Below are positions 7,872 through 16,106 of a DNA stretch of 64,000 bases, piece by piece. Position numbers and translations under genes: made by a program. The notes beneath the pieces are model-generated. The model was not told where the DNA came from, did no database searches, and was given only the letters and a program-made list of their open reading frames with translations. The stretch is from Chersky-840 sp050011815 (GTDB lineage: Bacteria > Actinomycetota > Acidimicrobiia > Acidimicrobiales > UBA8190): the NCBI GenBank assembly GCA_050011815.1, contig JBEKIJ010000016.1, positions 9,602 to 73,601 of the forward strand, given 5' to 3'. How positions within the stretch are numbered: the first letter of the stretch is position 1; each line of letters begins with the position of its first letter.

Positions 7872-8125
7872 GATTCCCCCAGTCCCGCGCCGCGGGTGGT
7901 GCCGGACGCGACGACCTCACCGTAGTCATTCGGTCCCTCGCCTTCTCGGGTAGCCGAATGCCCTGGTGCAGACGGTGGGTTCCCGTGCGCCCCGGCCCTC
8001 GGTGACGCCGTTTCACCGGACCCTCGTAGTGTGGGGGAGACCGTCCCGGTGGCCCCGGTCCGGAGCCGGGACTTCGACCTGAGACCGGGCGCAAGGTCGA
8101 CGGCGACGACGGGAGGAAGCCGACC

Positions 8126-8527
8126 ATGACCGATTCGAGCGACGCCTTCGACCTCGACATGGCGGCCGCCATGGTCCAGTCCAACGCCACCGACGTCCAC
8201 ATCATGTTGAAGGTCCTGGCCGGACAGCTCTCCGAGGTGCTCGGGCCCAGGGTCGTGGTGGAACGGGCCGGCGGGCTGCTGCGCAAGTCCAACGAGGTCA
8301 AGGCGTTGGAGGTGACCCTGGGCGACGACGTCCTGCGCGCCCAAGTCGAGGGTGGTTCCGTGAGATGCTCGGTCGCCCACTCGTCGGGAGGGATCCGGAT
8401 CCGCAGTGAGTCCGTCGACCTGGACAGCTGGTTGAAGAGGCTCCTCACTGCGCTGAAGGAAGAGGCCGTCCACAGCGAGGGCGCCCGTCAGGCGCTCGAG
8501 AGAATCGTCATCGGAGGTTCGTCATGA
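8126..8527 (+). CDS. Hypothetical protein leading the YbjQ-like cluster
   Basis: This 133-residue soluble protein starts at ATG about 8 bases after GGAGGAAG. It is not recognised by motif. The visible structure is an N-terminal acidic helix, a central predicted beta sheet (RVVVERAGGLLRKSNEVK, VRCSVAHSSGGIRIRSESV) and C-terminal helices (LDSWLKRLLTALKEEA). Its stop overlaps the ATG of the first YbjQ-like gene (ATGA), so it is the first cistron of a four-gene coupled set. The role is unknown; by context it should act together with the YbjQ-like proteins. Confidence 0.75.
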   Translation: MTDSSDAFDLDMAAAMVQSNATDVHIMLKVLAGQLSEVLGPRVVVERAGGLLRKSNEVKALEVTLGDDVLRAQVEGGSVRCSVAHSSGGIRIRSESVDLDSWLKRLLTALKEEAVHSEGARQALERIVIGGSS

Positions 8528-9318
8528 CCCAGCCCCAGGACCTCCCCAAGGAGGCGGGCCACCGGCTCGAAGAGCTCGAGCACGGTCTGTTCACCTCCGA
8601 TCTGTCGGTGAACGAATTCCTGCTCATCAAGGAGGCGGGATTCCACCCCCTGGGATTCGTCATGGGCTCGTCGATCTACCACACCGGCATCCAGGCCCGC
8701 CGGTGGAACAAGAGCCAGGAGCTCACCAAGCTGACCGAGGCCATGTACAACGCGCGTGAGCTCGCCATGACGCGTATGGAAGAAGAAGCCGACCAATTGG
8801 GCGCGGACGGGGTGGTGGGGGTACGGCTCGACGTGAACTACTACGAATGGGGGCGCGACGCCGCCGAGTTCATCGCGGTGGGCACGGCGGTCAAGGCCGA
8901 AGACGGCGTGTCGCACCGCAACGCGCTGGGCAAGCCCTTCACCTCGGACCTGTCGGGACAGGACTTCTGGACGATCATGCAGACCGGATATGTCCCCCAG
9001 GGGCTCGTGATGGGGACGTGCGTGTTCCACATCGCCCACCGCGGCCTCGGCCAGGCCCTCGGGTCGATGGGCCAGAACGTGGAGCTCCCCAACTTCACCC
9101 AGGCGCTCTACGAGGCCCGCGAGCTCGCCATGACCCGGATGCAGGACGAGGCCAACCAGCTGGGGGCGACGGGGATCGTGGGGGTCCGCCTGGAGGAGAA
9201 GTCCCACCAATGGGGATCGCACACCATCGAGTTCCTGTCTCTGGGCACGGCGGTGACGAAGTCGGCCGGTGACGTGACGCTGCCCAAGCCCATCACCGTG
9301 ATCTCCCTCGACAACTGA
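8524..9318 (+). CDS. Tandem two-domain YbjQ-like (heavy-metal-binding fold) protein, copy 1
   Basis: The 264-residue protein is an internal duplication. Each half starts with a TSDLS motif (FTSDLSVNEFLLIKEAG and FTSDLSGQDFWTIMQTG), continues with GFVMGSSIYH or GLVMGTCVFH, then a helix with ARELAMTRM and ends in ADGVVGVRL or ATGIVGVRL, then a closing GTAV strand. This helix plus VVGVR-strand pattern is that of the YbjQ family (PF01906), small pentamer-forming proteins annotated as putative heavy-metal-binding; their true function is not established. There are no metal-binding cysteine clusters. The gene is coupled to both neighbours by overlaps of 4 and 1 bases. Confidence 0.8.
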   Translation: MTQPQDLPKEAGHRLEELEHGLFTSDLSVNEFLLIKEAGFHPLGFVMGSSIYHTGIQARRWNKSQELTKLTEAMYNARELAMTRMEEEADQLGADGVVGVRLDVNYYEWGRDAAEFIAVGTAVKAEDGVSHRNALGKPFTSDLSGQDFWTIMQTGYVPQGLVMGTCVFHIAHRGLGQALGSMGQNVELPNFTQALYEARELAMTRMQDEANQLGATGIVGVRLEEKSHQWGSHTIEFLSLGTAVTKSAGDVTLPKPITVISLDN

Positions 9319-10298
9319 TGCCCGCGCCGGGTCGCCCCGACGGGGCCGACGGTCCCCCCGACGCCGTTGACACCGGCACCGGCACCGATCTTCCCGAGGC
9401 CGCCGGGCGGCGCCTCGAGAGCGGTTCGTTCTCGTCGGGGTTGACGGTCCCGGACTTCGCGGCCTGCCTCCAGATGGGGCTGCGCCCCGTGGCCCTGGTC
9501 CAGGGGTTCTGCGTCATGCAGTGGGGCTGGTACGGGGCCGGCTCGCCGTACTCGCGGGGCTTGTCCCCCTACGCCTTCGGCTCCGGGGGGGCGCCCCGGG
9601 GGGTCTACTCCGAGAGCTACTCCTGCCCCCACGGCGGCATGGTGTACTCCAACGAGCACCGCATCTGGGGGCAGAACTACCAGCAGCCCTGGGTCGAAGA
9701 GGCCTGGGCCGAGGGCTTCGGCTCGGCCTATTCGCGCCTGGTCGAGGAGGCGGGGGCCGTCGGTGCGCACGGCGTCATCGGCGTCGTCGACAGCACCCGC
9801 CACCTCGCCGACATGAACGTCACCGAGTTCCACATCCTGGGCACCGCCGTGGTGGTGGAGGACGCCGCCCCCGCCCCCGGCGCCACGCCCTGGACCACCT
9901 ACCTGGCGGGCCAGCGCCTGGCCAAGCTGGTCGAGGCCGGCTACATGCCGGTCTCGGTGGTCGCCGCGTTGTCGTCGGTGCGGGTGTGGGCCTACTGCGT
10001 CACCGAGATGCTCATGGAGGGCCGGCCCCTCTCGACCTTCGGCGGCGGCGGCTACATGCCGGTGGCCGAGGTCGAGCAGCTGTCACGGGCCCATCTGGCG
10101 GCGCGCTCGCTGGTGCGCGAACACGTCCGGGGCAAACTCGGCCACGACACCCTCCAGGGCGCGCTGATCGTGGCCAACACCCAGCGCCTGGCCCAGGGCG
10201 ACGAGGTCATCGAGTGCGCCCTGCGCGGCACCCGGGTGCGTCGGTTCAAGGACTTCGACCCCCTCCCCCCTCCCCGCCCCACGGTGCGCCTGACGTGA
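9318..10298 (+). CDS. Diverged YbjQ-like two-domain protein, copy 2
   Basis: This 326-residue protein starts in a TGATG overlap with the previous stop. The first half keeps the family layout (SGLTVPDFAACLQMGLRPV, then a long insert, then EAGAVGAHGVIGVVD and FHILGTAVV). The insert around residues 70-125 is rich in Gly, Tyr, Ser and Trp (WYGAGSPYSRGLSPYAFG) and absent from the other copies. The second half repeats the scheme with lower conservation (LVEAGYMPVSVVAALSS, LARGTRV-like end). It is probably a specialised subunit of the same assembly. The end overlaps the next start (GTGA). Confidence 0.75.
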   Translation: MPAPGRPDGADGPPDAVDTGTGTDLPEAAGRRLESGSFSSGLTVPDFAACLQMGLRPVALVQGFCVMQWGWYGAGSPYSRGLSPYAFGSGGAPRGVYSESYSCPHGGMVYSNEHRIWGQNYQQPWVEEAWAEGFGSAYSRLVEEAGAVGAHGVIGVVDSTRHLADMNVTEFHILGTAVVVEDAAPAPGATPWTTYLAGQRLAKLVEAGYMPVSVVAALSSVRVWAYCVTEMLMEGRPLSTFGGGGYMPVAEVEQLSRAHLAARSLVREHVRGKLGHDTLQGALIVANTQRLAQGDEVIECALRGTRVRRFKDFDPLPPPRPTVRLT

Positions 10299-11146
10299 GC
10301 GGGCCCCGTCCCACCCCCGGCGCCCCGAGCGGCATCGACCTGCGGGCCGAGATGCGCCAGGCCGCGGCGTCCCTCGGCAAGCCCGCCCACGACGCCCCCA
10401 GCCGGGCGGTCACCTCCGACCTCTCGGTCGACGAGTCCCTGCTCTTGCACAGCATCGGGTGGGAGGCCCTCGACGTCGTCTTCGGGGCGTCGTTGGTCTC
10501 GGTCCCCCCCTTCGTGTGGACCTGGGGGTCCGGGGAGATCACGTCTGCCTCAGAAGCCCACAACCTGGCGGTGCGCTCGGCGGCCCAGCATCTCGGCGCC
10601 CAGTGCACCGCGGTCGGGGGTCACGGTGTGGTGGGGGTGCACGTCGAGATCGAGGTGCAGCGTCACCACGTCGACGTCGAGCTCACCGGCACGGCGGTGC
10701 GGCCCGTGAAGGGCAAGGACAGGAGCTCGGCCTTCGTCTCGGATCTGTCGGCGCGTGACTTCACCTTGCTCCACAACGCGGGGTGGGCCCCGGTCGGTCT
10801 CGCCTTCGGGGCGAGCTTCGTCTACGCACCCCGGCGATCGGCGGGTGCGGCGATGCGCCAGTCATCGCAGAACGTGGAGCTGACCAACTTCACCGAGGCG
10901 ATGTACGCGGCGCGCGAGGCGGGCATGGAGCACATGCAGCGCTCCGCGCTCGACATGGGTGCGCAGGGCATCGTGGCCGTGCGTGTCGCCGAGGGCCCCA
11001 TGTGGTTCGCCAACCACGCCATCGGCTTCACGGCGTGGGGGACAGCGGTTCGCCTCGAGGCGCAGTCCCACCAGTATCTGCGCCCCGAGGTCGTGCTCCC
11101 GCTCGACGACGCCGTCGTCGAGTTCGCGGCGCAGTCTCTGCGCTGA
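10295..11146 (+). CDS. Tandem two-domain YbjQ-like protein, copy 3
   Basis: The 283-residue protein has a GTG start overlapping the previous stop. After a leader of about 35 residues there are two YbjQ-like halves. The first has TSDLSVDESLLLHSIGWEA, then LGAQCTAVGGHGVVGVHVE. The second has SDLSARDFTLLHNAGWAPV, NVELTNFTEAMYAAREAGM, then MGAQGIVAVRVAEG and GTAVRLE. The phrase NVEL-NFT-A-YAARE is almost identical to copy 1, so the copies arose by duplication. This is the last gene of the cluster; the next gene begins 58 bases later on the same strand and is unrelated. Confidence 0.8.
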   Translation: MSGPRPTPGAPSGIDLRAEMRQAAASLGKPAHDAPSRAVTSDLSVDESLLLHSIGWEALDVVFGASLVSVPPFVWTWGSGEITSASEAHNLAVRSAAQHLGAQCTAVGGHGVVGVHVEIEVQRHHVDVELTGTAVRPVKGKDRSSAFVSDLSARDFTLLHNAGWAPVGLAFGASFVYAPRRSAGAAMRQSSQNVELTNFTEAMYAAREAGMEHMQRSALDMGAQGIVAVRVAEGPMWFANHAIGFTAWGTAVRLEAQSHQYLRPEVVLPLDDAVVEFAAQSLR

Positions 11147-11204
11147 GCGCGCCGTCGTCGCCGTCCAAGTCGTCGAGACCCGCGTCGTTGCGTAACGTGA
11201 CCCG

Positions 11205-11726
11205 GTGGACCGGTGCCAGGAATGCGGGTTCGAGTACGACCTGGCCCGAGCCGAGTCAGCCGGTGCCGGCATCGTCGCCGGCGCCGCTCGGTTCGCCGCG
11301 GTCCTGCGGGCCGACACCGCCGAGCTCCGACGTCGACCCGGCCCCGCCACCTGGTCGCCGCTCGAGTACGGCTGCCACGTGAGAGACGTGCTGACGGTCC
11401 AGCGGGAGCGGGTCCTGACCGCCCGGCGCACCGATCGACCCTCCTTCGAGCCCATGGGCCGTGACGAGCGGGTCGACCACGACGGCTACGCCCAGCAGGA
11501 TCCCGCCGCCGTGGCCCGCCAGCTCACCGACGCCGCCGCCTTGCTCGCCAACGTCCTCGCCCGCCTCGACGCGCCGGACTGGGAGCGCCGTGTCGAGTAC
11601 GGCTACCCGGCCCGGCTCGAGCGGTCGTTGCGCTGGGTCGGGGTCCACACCCTGCACGAGGTCCGCCATCACCTCGAAGACGTCCGGCGCCAACTCGCCC
11701 CCTCCGCCGGCAGTGGCAGTGCCTGA
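11205..11726 (+). CDS. DinB-like protein
   Basis: This 173-residue protein has the DinB/mycothiol-dependent maleylpyruvate isomerase fold pattern: a four-helix bundle with metal-binding histidines in YGCHVRDVL and at the C-terminal HEVRHHLEDV. It opens with a CQECGFEYD segment whose two cysteines may bind zinc. Start is GTG at 11205. DinB-superfamily proteins in actinobacteria often use mycothiol or related thiols as cofactor and act as thiol transferases or hydrolases; the substrate here is unknown. It is followed by an AlkA-like DNA glycosylase 34 bases downstream, which may only be chance co-location. Confidence 0.8.
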   Translation: MDRCQECGFEYDLARAESAGAGIVAGAARFAAVLRADTAELRRRPGPATWSPLEYGCHVRDVLTVQRERVLTARRTDRPSFEPMGRDERVDHDGYAQQDPAAVARQLTDAAALLANVLARLDAPDWERRVEYGYPARLERSLRWVGVHTLHEVRHHLEDVRRQLAPSAGSGSA

Positions 11727-11760
11727 CCGGCCCCGCGCGGATAGTCGCCGGCCCCGCACG

Positions 11761-12387
11761 ATGTCGGGCGCGGCGCGGGTGCTGGCCGAGCGCGACAAGG
11801 TGGTGGCCCGTCTCGTCGCCACCTACGGCCTGCCCCGAATGGCCAAGCGCGACGGCACCCACTTCGCGGCGCTCGTGCAGTCCATCGTCTACCAACAGCT
11901 CGCCGGGGCGGCGGCGGCCACCATCCACCGGCGCCTGGTGGCCGCCCTGGGGGGAGAGGTCACCCCCGAGGCGATGCTGGGCGCCGCCCCCGAGGATCTG
12001 CGCGCCGCGGGGTTGTCGGGCAACAAGGCGGCCTCGGTCTGCGACCTGGCGGCCAAGGTCACAGACGGGACGGTGGTCCTCGACCGGCGCGGCCTGGCCC
12101 GGGAGAGCGACGAAGAGGTGATCGAGCGCCTCACCACGGTGCGCGGCATCGGGCGCTGGACGGCGGAGATGTTCCTGATGTTCCAGTTGGCCCGTCTCGA
12201 CGTCTGGCCCACCGGCGATCTGGGCGTGCGCAAGGGCTTCGGGCTGGCGTGGAGGATCCCCATGCCGAGCGCCAAGGAGCTGGCCCCCCTGGGCGACGAA
12301 TTCCGGCCCTATCGTTCGGTGGTCGCCTGGTACTGCTGGCGTGCCGTCGAGCGGCCCGGTGACGCGGCGCGGCCCGTGACCGGTTGA
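11761..12387 (+). CDS. DNA-3-methyladenine glycosylase II, AlkA-like (HhH-GPD)
   Basis: A 208-residue protein of the HhH-GPD superfamily. FAALVQSIVYQQLAGAAA marks the start of the domain, the helix-hairpin-helix is VRGIGRWTAEMFLMF, and the catalytic aspartate lies in WPTGDLGVRKG about 14 residues later. AlkA-type enzymes remove alkylated purines in base-excision repair. The protein is short, with no N-terminal AlkA_N or Ada domain, like the single-domain glycosylases common in actinobacteria. The ATG at 11761 was preferred to in-frame GTGs at 11716 because it fits the domain border. The final codons overlap an in-frame TTG of the next gene. Confidence 0.85.
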   Translation: MSGAARVLAERDKVVARLVATYGLPRMAKRDGTHFAALVQSIVYQQLAGAAAATIHRRLVAALGGEVTPEAMLGAAPEDLRAAGLSGNKAASVCDLAAKVTDGTVVLDRRGLARESDEEVIERLTTVRGIGRWTAEMFLMFQLARLDVWPTGDLGVRKGFGLAWRIPMPSAKELAPLGDEFRPYRSVVAWYCWRAVERPGDAARPVTG

Positions 12388-12431
12388 CCCGCGCCACCGC
12401 CGCACCGACACCCCCGGACCCGGAGGACCCA

Positions 12432-14081
12432 TTGCCCGACGACACGGCTCCGCATGACGCCACGGCTCTGCCTGACGACACGGTTCTGCCTGACGACCCG
12501 GCCTGGTGGCGCGCCGCGGTCTTCTACCAGGTGTACGTCCGCTCCTTCGCCGACAGCGACGACGACGGGGTGGGTGACCTGGCGGGTCTGTCGGGCCGCC
12601 TCGACCACCTGGCCTGGCTGGGCGTGGACGCGCTGTGGCTGAGCCCGGTCATGCCCTCGCCCAACGCCGACTGGGGTTACGACGTCGCCGACTACTGTGC
12701 CGTGCTCCCCGAGTACGGGGACATGGACGATCTCGACGCCGTGATCGCCGCCGCGGGCCGGGCCGGCATGCGCGTGCTCCTCGACCTCGTCCCCAATCAC
12801 ACGAGCGACCACCACCAATGGTTCGTCGAGGCGCGCTCCTCGGTCGACTCCGATCGGCGCCACTGGTACGTGTGGGCCGACCCCGCACCCGACGGGTCGC
12901 CACCCAACAATTGGGTGGGATCCTTCGGCGGCCCGGCGTGGACCTTCGACGCCGCCTCGGGGCAGTACTACCTGCACAATTTCCTGCCCGAGCAGCCCGA
13001 CCTCAACTGGTGGAACGACGGGGTCCGTCACGCCTTCGACGACATCGTGCGCTTCTGGTGGGACCGCGGCGTGGCCGGCTTCCGCATCGACGTCTGCAAC
13101 ATGATGATCAAAGACGCCGAGCTGCGCGACAACCCGCCCGCCACCGAGGACGACCCCTTCATCATGCAGATGTTCGGCCAGCGCCCCATCTACAACGGCA
13201 ACCGGCCCGAAGCCCACGACATCCTGCGCCGGTGGCGGACGATCTCCGGTGAGTACTCGCCGCCCCGGGTGCTGCTCGGGGAGACCAACGTCGACACCCT
13301 GGAGAACCTGGCCGCCTACTACGGCACCGGCCACGACGAGCTCCACATGGGGTTCAACTTCCCCTTCATCGAGGCCCCCTTCGAGGCCGCCGCGCTGGCC
13401 GACGTCGTGGCCCGCACCGAGGCCCTCCTGCCCGCCGCGGCCTGGCCGGTGTGGACGGGATCGAACCACGACGTGTCGCGCCTGGCCACCCGGTGGTGTG
13501 GGGGTGACCCCGCGAAGGTCCGCCTGGCGCTGCTCATGCTCCTCACCCTGCGGGGCACCCCCGTGCTCTACCAGGGCGACGAGATCGGTCTGACCGACCG
13601 GGCCTTCGAGAAAGAGGAGCTCCTCGACCCGGTGGGACTGCGCTTCTGGCCCCACTATCCCGGCCGCGACCCCGAGCGCACCCCCATGCCCTGGGACGCC
13701 GGGCCCAACGCCGGCTTCACCGCGGCCGGCGTCACGCCCTGGTTGCCCCTGGCGCAGGCGCCCATGAACGTGGCCGACCAGCGCGCCGACCCCGGCTCGG
13801 TGCTCCATTTCGTGCGCGACGCCATCGCCCTGCGGCGCGCCTCGCCCGACCTGGTGGCCGGCGACTACCGGCCGGCGCCGGTCGCCGACGGACTGTGGGT
13901 CTTTCGGCGCGGCGCCACCCGGGTGGCGCTCAACATGGGGGCGGCGGCCCAGGACCTGACCCTGGGTGCGACGCCCCAGGCCGTGGCCCTGTCCACCCAC
14001 CGCAGCCACGAGGGGCCGGTCGACGACCCGGTCCTGCGCCTCGACGCCTGGGAGGGCGTCGTCATCACCACTCGAGGTTGA
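12432..14081 (+). CDS. GH13 alpha-glucosidase family enzyme, paralog 1
   Basis: About 549 residues with the full GH13 alpha-amylase barrel: YQVYVRSFADSDDDGVGDL near the N-terminus, DLVPNHTSD, GFRIDVCN with nucleophile D220, LLGETNVD with acid/base E284, and GSNHD as the third catalytic aspartate. The overall pattern fits oligo-1,6-glucosidase/alpha-glucosidase/trehalose synthase enzymes acting on alpha-glucosides. There is no signal peptide, so it is cytoplasmic. I chose TTG at 12432 because GGAGGA precedes it by 4 bases; an in-frame TTG at 12384 overlaps the previous stop. The leader carries an 18-bp repeat. A second GH13 paralog lies at 48732-50345. The 3' end overlaps the SDR gene on the other strand by 17 bases. 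Confidence 0.88.
   Translation: MPDDTAPHDATALPDDTVLPDDPAWWRAAVFYQVYVRSFADSDDDGVGDLAGLSGRLDHLAWLGVDALWLSPVMPSPNADWGYDVADYCAVLPEYGDMDDLDAVIAAAGRAGMRVLLDLVPNHTSDHHQWFVEARSSVDSDRRHWYVWADPAPDGSPPNNWVGSFGGPAWTFDAASGQYYLHNFLPEQPDLNWWNDGVRHAFDDIVRFWWDRGVAGFRIDVCNMMIKDAELRDNPPATEDDPFIMQMFGQRPIYNGNRPEAHDILRRWRTISGEYSPPRVLLGETNVDTLENLAAYYGTGHDELHMGFNFPFIEAPFEAAALADVVARTEALLPAAAWPVWTGSNHDVSRLATRWCGGDPAKVRLALLMLLTLRGTPVLYQGDEIGLTDRAFEKEELLDPVGLRFWPHYPGRDPERTPMPWDAGPNAGFTAAGVTPWLPLAQAPMNVADQRADPGSVLHFVRDAIALRRASPDLVAGDYRPAPVADGLWVFRRGATRVALNMGAAAQDLTLGATPQAVALSTHRSHEGPVDDPVLRLDAWEGVVITTRG
12438..12491 (+). repeat. 18-bp tandem repeat in the GH13 leader
   Basis: Three imperfect 18-base units (12438-12455, 12456-12473, 12474-12491) encode DDTAPH, DATALP and DDTVLP. 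They lie before the catalytic barrel, so copy-number change would keep the frame and only alter the leader length. Confidence 0.7.
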
Positions 14082-14859
14082 CCACCTCGCGCATGGTCTT
14101 CTCGAAGGTGGCGTCGTCCATCTGTGCCCGGGTGCCGATGATCATCTTGGCGTCCTCGCCCACCGGGACGCGCCACGGCGGGCCGTCCTGCTCGAGGGCG
14201 TCGGCGATGGCGGTGGCGACCACCTCGGGCCCGGGCGCGGCGTCCCGGCCCAGTTGTCCCGACACCTTCTCCATGATCACGGCGAGCTCGTCGTAGGGGG
14301 GAGCGTCGACGCCGAAGTCGCGATGCGACTGCGAGAAGCTGGTCCTGAAATACCCGGGCTCGATGACGATGGTGCGGATGCCGAAGTGCCCGGCCTCGAT
14401 ATGCAGGGCCTCGGACATGGCTTCGAGCGCGTACTTCGACGCCGCGTAGAGGCCCGACAACGGCGCCGCGATCTTGCCCGACACCGAGGAGAGATTGACG
14501 ATGGCGCCGGCCCGGCGCGCCCGCATCTGGGGAAGGACGGCCTGCATCATGCGCAACGGCCCGAACACGTTGGTCTCGAACAGCCGTCGCACCTCGGCCA
14601 CCGGGACGACCTCGACGGGCCCGGCGAGGCCGATGCCGGCGTTGTTGACGAGGACGTCGATGCTCCCCGCGGCGGCCACCGCGGCGGCCACCGAGGCGTC
14701 GTCGGTGACGTCGAGAGCGAGACGGGCGTCGGCGTCGATGTCGGCCAGGGTCTCGGGGCGACGGGCCGTGGCCACCACCTCGTAGCCCCGCTTCTTGAGC
14801 TCGATCGCCGTGGCCCGCCCGAACCCGGTGGAGCATCCCGTGATGAGCGCCCGCGCCAT
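14065..14859 (-). CDS. Short-chain dehydrogenase/reductase
   Basis: A 264-residue classical SDR. The nucleotide-binding motif is TGCSTGFG near residue 8, NNAG is present as VLVNNAGIG, the catalytic serine lies in VNLSSVSG, and the Y-x-x-x-K pair in YAASKYALE. A downstream EPGYFRTSF follows. It uses NAD(P)H to oxidise or reduce an unidentified alcohol/carbonyl in the cytoplasm. It is transcribed toward the GH13 gene, with which its end overlaps by 17 bases, and away from bioB, which lies 79 bases upstream on the same strand. Confidence 0.9.
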   Translation of the reverse strand: MARALITGCSTGFGRATAIELKKRGYEVVATARRPETLADIDADARLALDVTDDASVAAAVAAAGSIDVLVNNAGIGLAGPVEVVPVAEVRRLFETNVFGPLRMMQAVLPQMRARRAGAIVNLSSVSGKIAAPLSGLYAASKYALEAMSEALHIEAGHFGIRTIVIEPGYFRTSFSQSHRDFGVDAPPYDELAVIMEKVSGQLGRDAAPGPEVVATAIADALEQDGPPWRVPVGEDAKMIIGTRAQMDDATFEKTMREVVNLEW

Positions 14860-14938
14860 GACCGCCTCCTGGTTCCTGGTTCTCGGGACGAAGACCGTCC
14901 GCCCGCCGCGCCGACATTAGGCGGGCAAAGGCGTGTCC

Positions 14939-16045
14939 TTACAGAGCGGCGGTGAGCGCTCCGAGCGGCATGCGCAGGTCCTCGAGCATGCGCAGGTCCT
15001 CTTGGGGGGAGCGGCCCAGGGTGGTCAGGTAGTTGCCGACGATCAGCGCGTTGATCCCTGCGGTCATGCCCATGGCCTGCAGATCCCGCAGCGTCACCTC
15101 CCGGCCTCCGGCGTAGCGGAGGATCACGCCCGGCAGGGCCAGCCGGAAGAGCGCGATCCACCGGATGGCCTCCCACGCCCCCACCACGGGCCGGTCCCCC
15201 AGGGGGGTCCCGGGGCGGGGGTTCAAGAAGTTGACGGGCACCTCGGTCGGGTCCAGGGCGCGCAGCTGCAGGAGGAGCTCGATGCGCTGCGCATCGCTCT
15301 CGCCCATGCCCACCAGGGCCCCGCAGCACAGCTCCATGCCATGGGCCCGGACCAGCTCGCACGTCCGGGCCCGCTCGTCCCAGCCGTGCGATGTCACGAC
15401 GCTCGGGAAGTAGGACCGGGCCGTCTCGACGTTGTGGTTGTACCGGTGCACGCCCCCCGCGGCCAGGCGCCGGGCCTGGTCCTCGGTGAGGATGCCGGCC
15501 GACACCGCCACCTGCAGCCCGGTGCGCTCCCGCACCAGGGGCACGAGCTCGAGCAGCCGGGCCATGATGCGCTCGTCGGGACCCCGCACGGCCAGGACGA
15601 TGCAGAACTCCGAGGCGCCCAGCGCGGCGGTCTCGGTCGCGGCGGCCAGGACCTCGTCGGTGTCGAGGAAGGGCGTGGCCTTCACCGGCGTGTCGAAGCG
15701 CGAGGACTGCGAGCAGAAGTGGCAGTCCTCGGGACACCCCCCGGTCTTGGCCGACAAGATGCCCTCCACCTCGACGGTGGGCCCGCACCAGGCGAGGCGC
15801 ACCTCGTGGGCCAACGACGCCAATCCCATCACCGACTCGTCGGGAACCACCGCCAAGCTCCCCAATTCCTCGGCCTCCAACAGCCGGCGTTCGTCGAGCA
15901 GCGCCACACCGGCGGCGGCGATCATCGACCGGGCCTGGGTGGCGTTCGGGGTGGGGGGGAGCGTCACCGGACAGGCCTCGACGGGCGCCCGCAGTGAGAC
16001 GGTGCTACGCGTGGGGGCGGCGGTGGCGTCGGCGGGCACCGGCAC
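14939..16045 (-). CDS. bioB: Biotin synthase
   Basis: This 368-residue radical-SAM enzyme converts dethiobiotin to biotin. The SAM cluster cysteines are C104, C108 and C111 in GGCPEDCHFCSQS. Auxiliary-cluster region cysteines include C148 (EFCIVLAVRGPDE) and C240/C241 (MELCCGALVGMGE). RYAGGRE occupies the position of the conserved arginine strand. The AVRGPDE segment resembles mycobacterial-type BioB, which needs the helper protein BsaP; a BsaP candidate is encoded at 3261-3452. Start is GTG, and the first 35 residues are a low-complexity leader. No bioA, bioD or bioF is in the window. An SDR follows downstream. Confidence 0.95.
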   Translation of the reverse strand: MPVPADATAAPTRSTVSLRAPVEACPVTLPPTPNATQARSMIAAAGVALLDERRLLEAEELGSLAVVPDESVMGLASLAHEVRLAWCGPTVEVEGILSAKTGGCPEDCHFCSQSSRFDTPVKATPFLDTDEVLAAATETAALGASEFCIVLAVRGPDERIMARLLELVPLVRERTGLQVAVSAGILTEDQARRLAAGGVHRYNHNVETARSYFPSVVTSHGWDERARTCELVRAHGMELCCGALVGMGESDAQRIELLLQLRALDPTEVPVNFLNPRPGTPLGDRPVVGAWEAIRWIALFRLALPGVILRYAGGREVTLRDLQAMGMTAGINALIVGNYLTTLGRSPQEDLRMLEDLRMPLGALTAAL

Positions 16046-16106
16046 ACGGTAGCGGCCGGCCCCGAGGGGGCCTGAAACATCGGCCCGAGGAACAGGAGGC
16101 AGTCAG

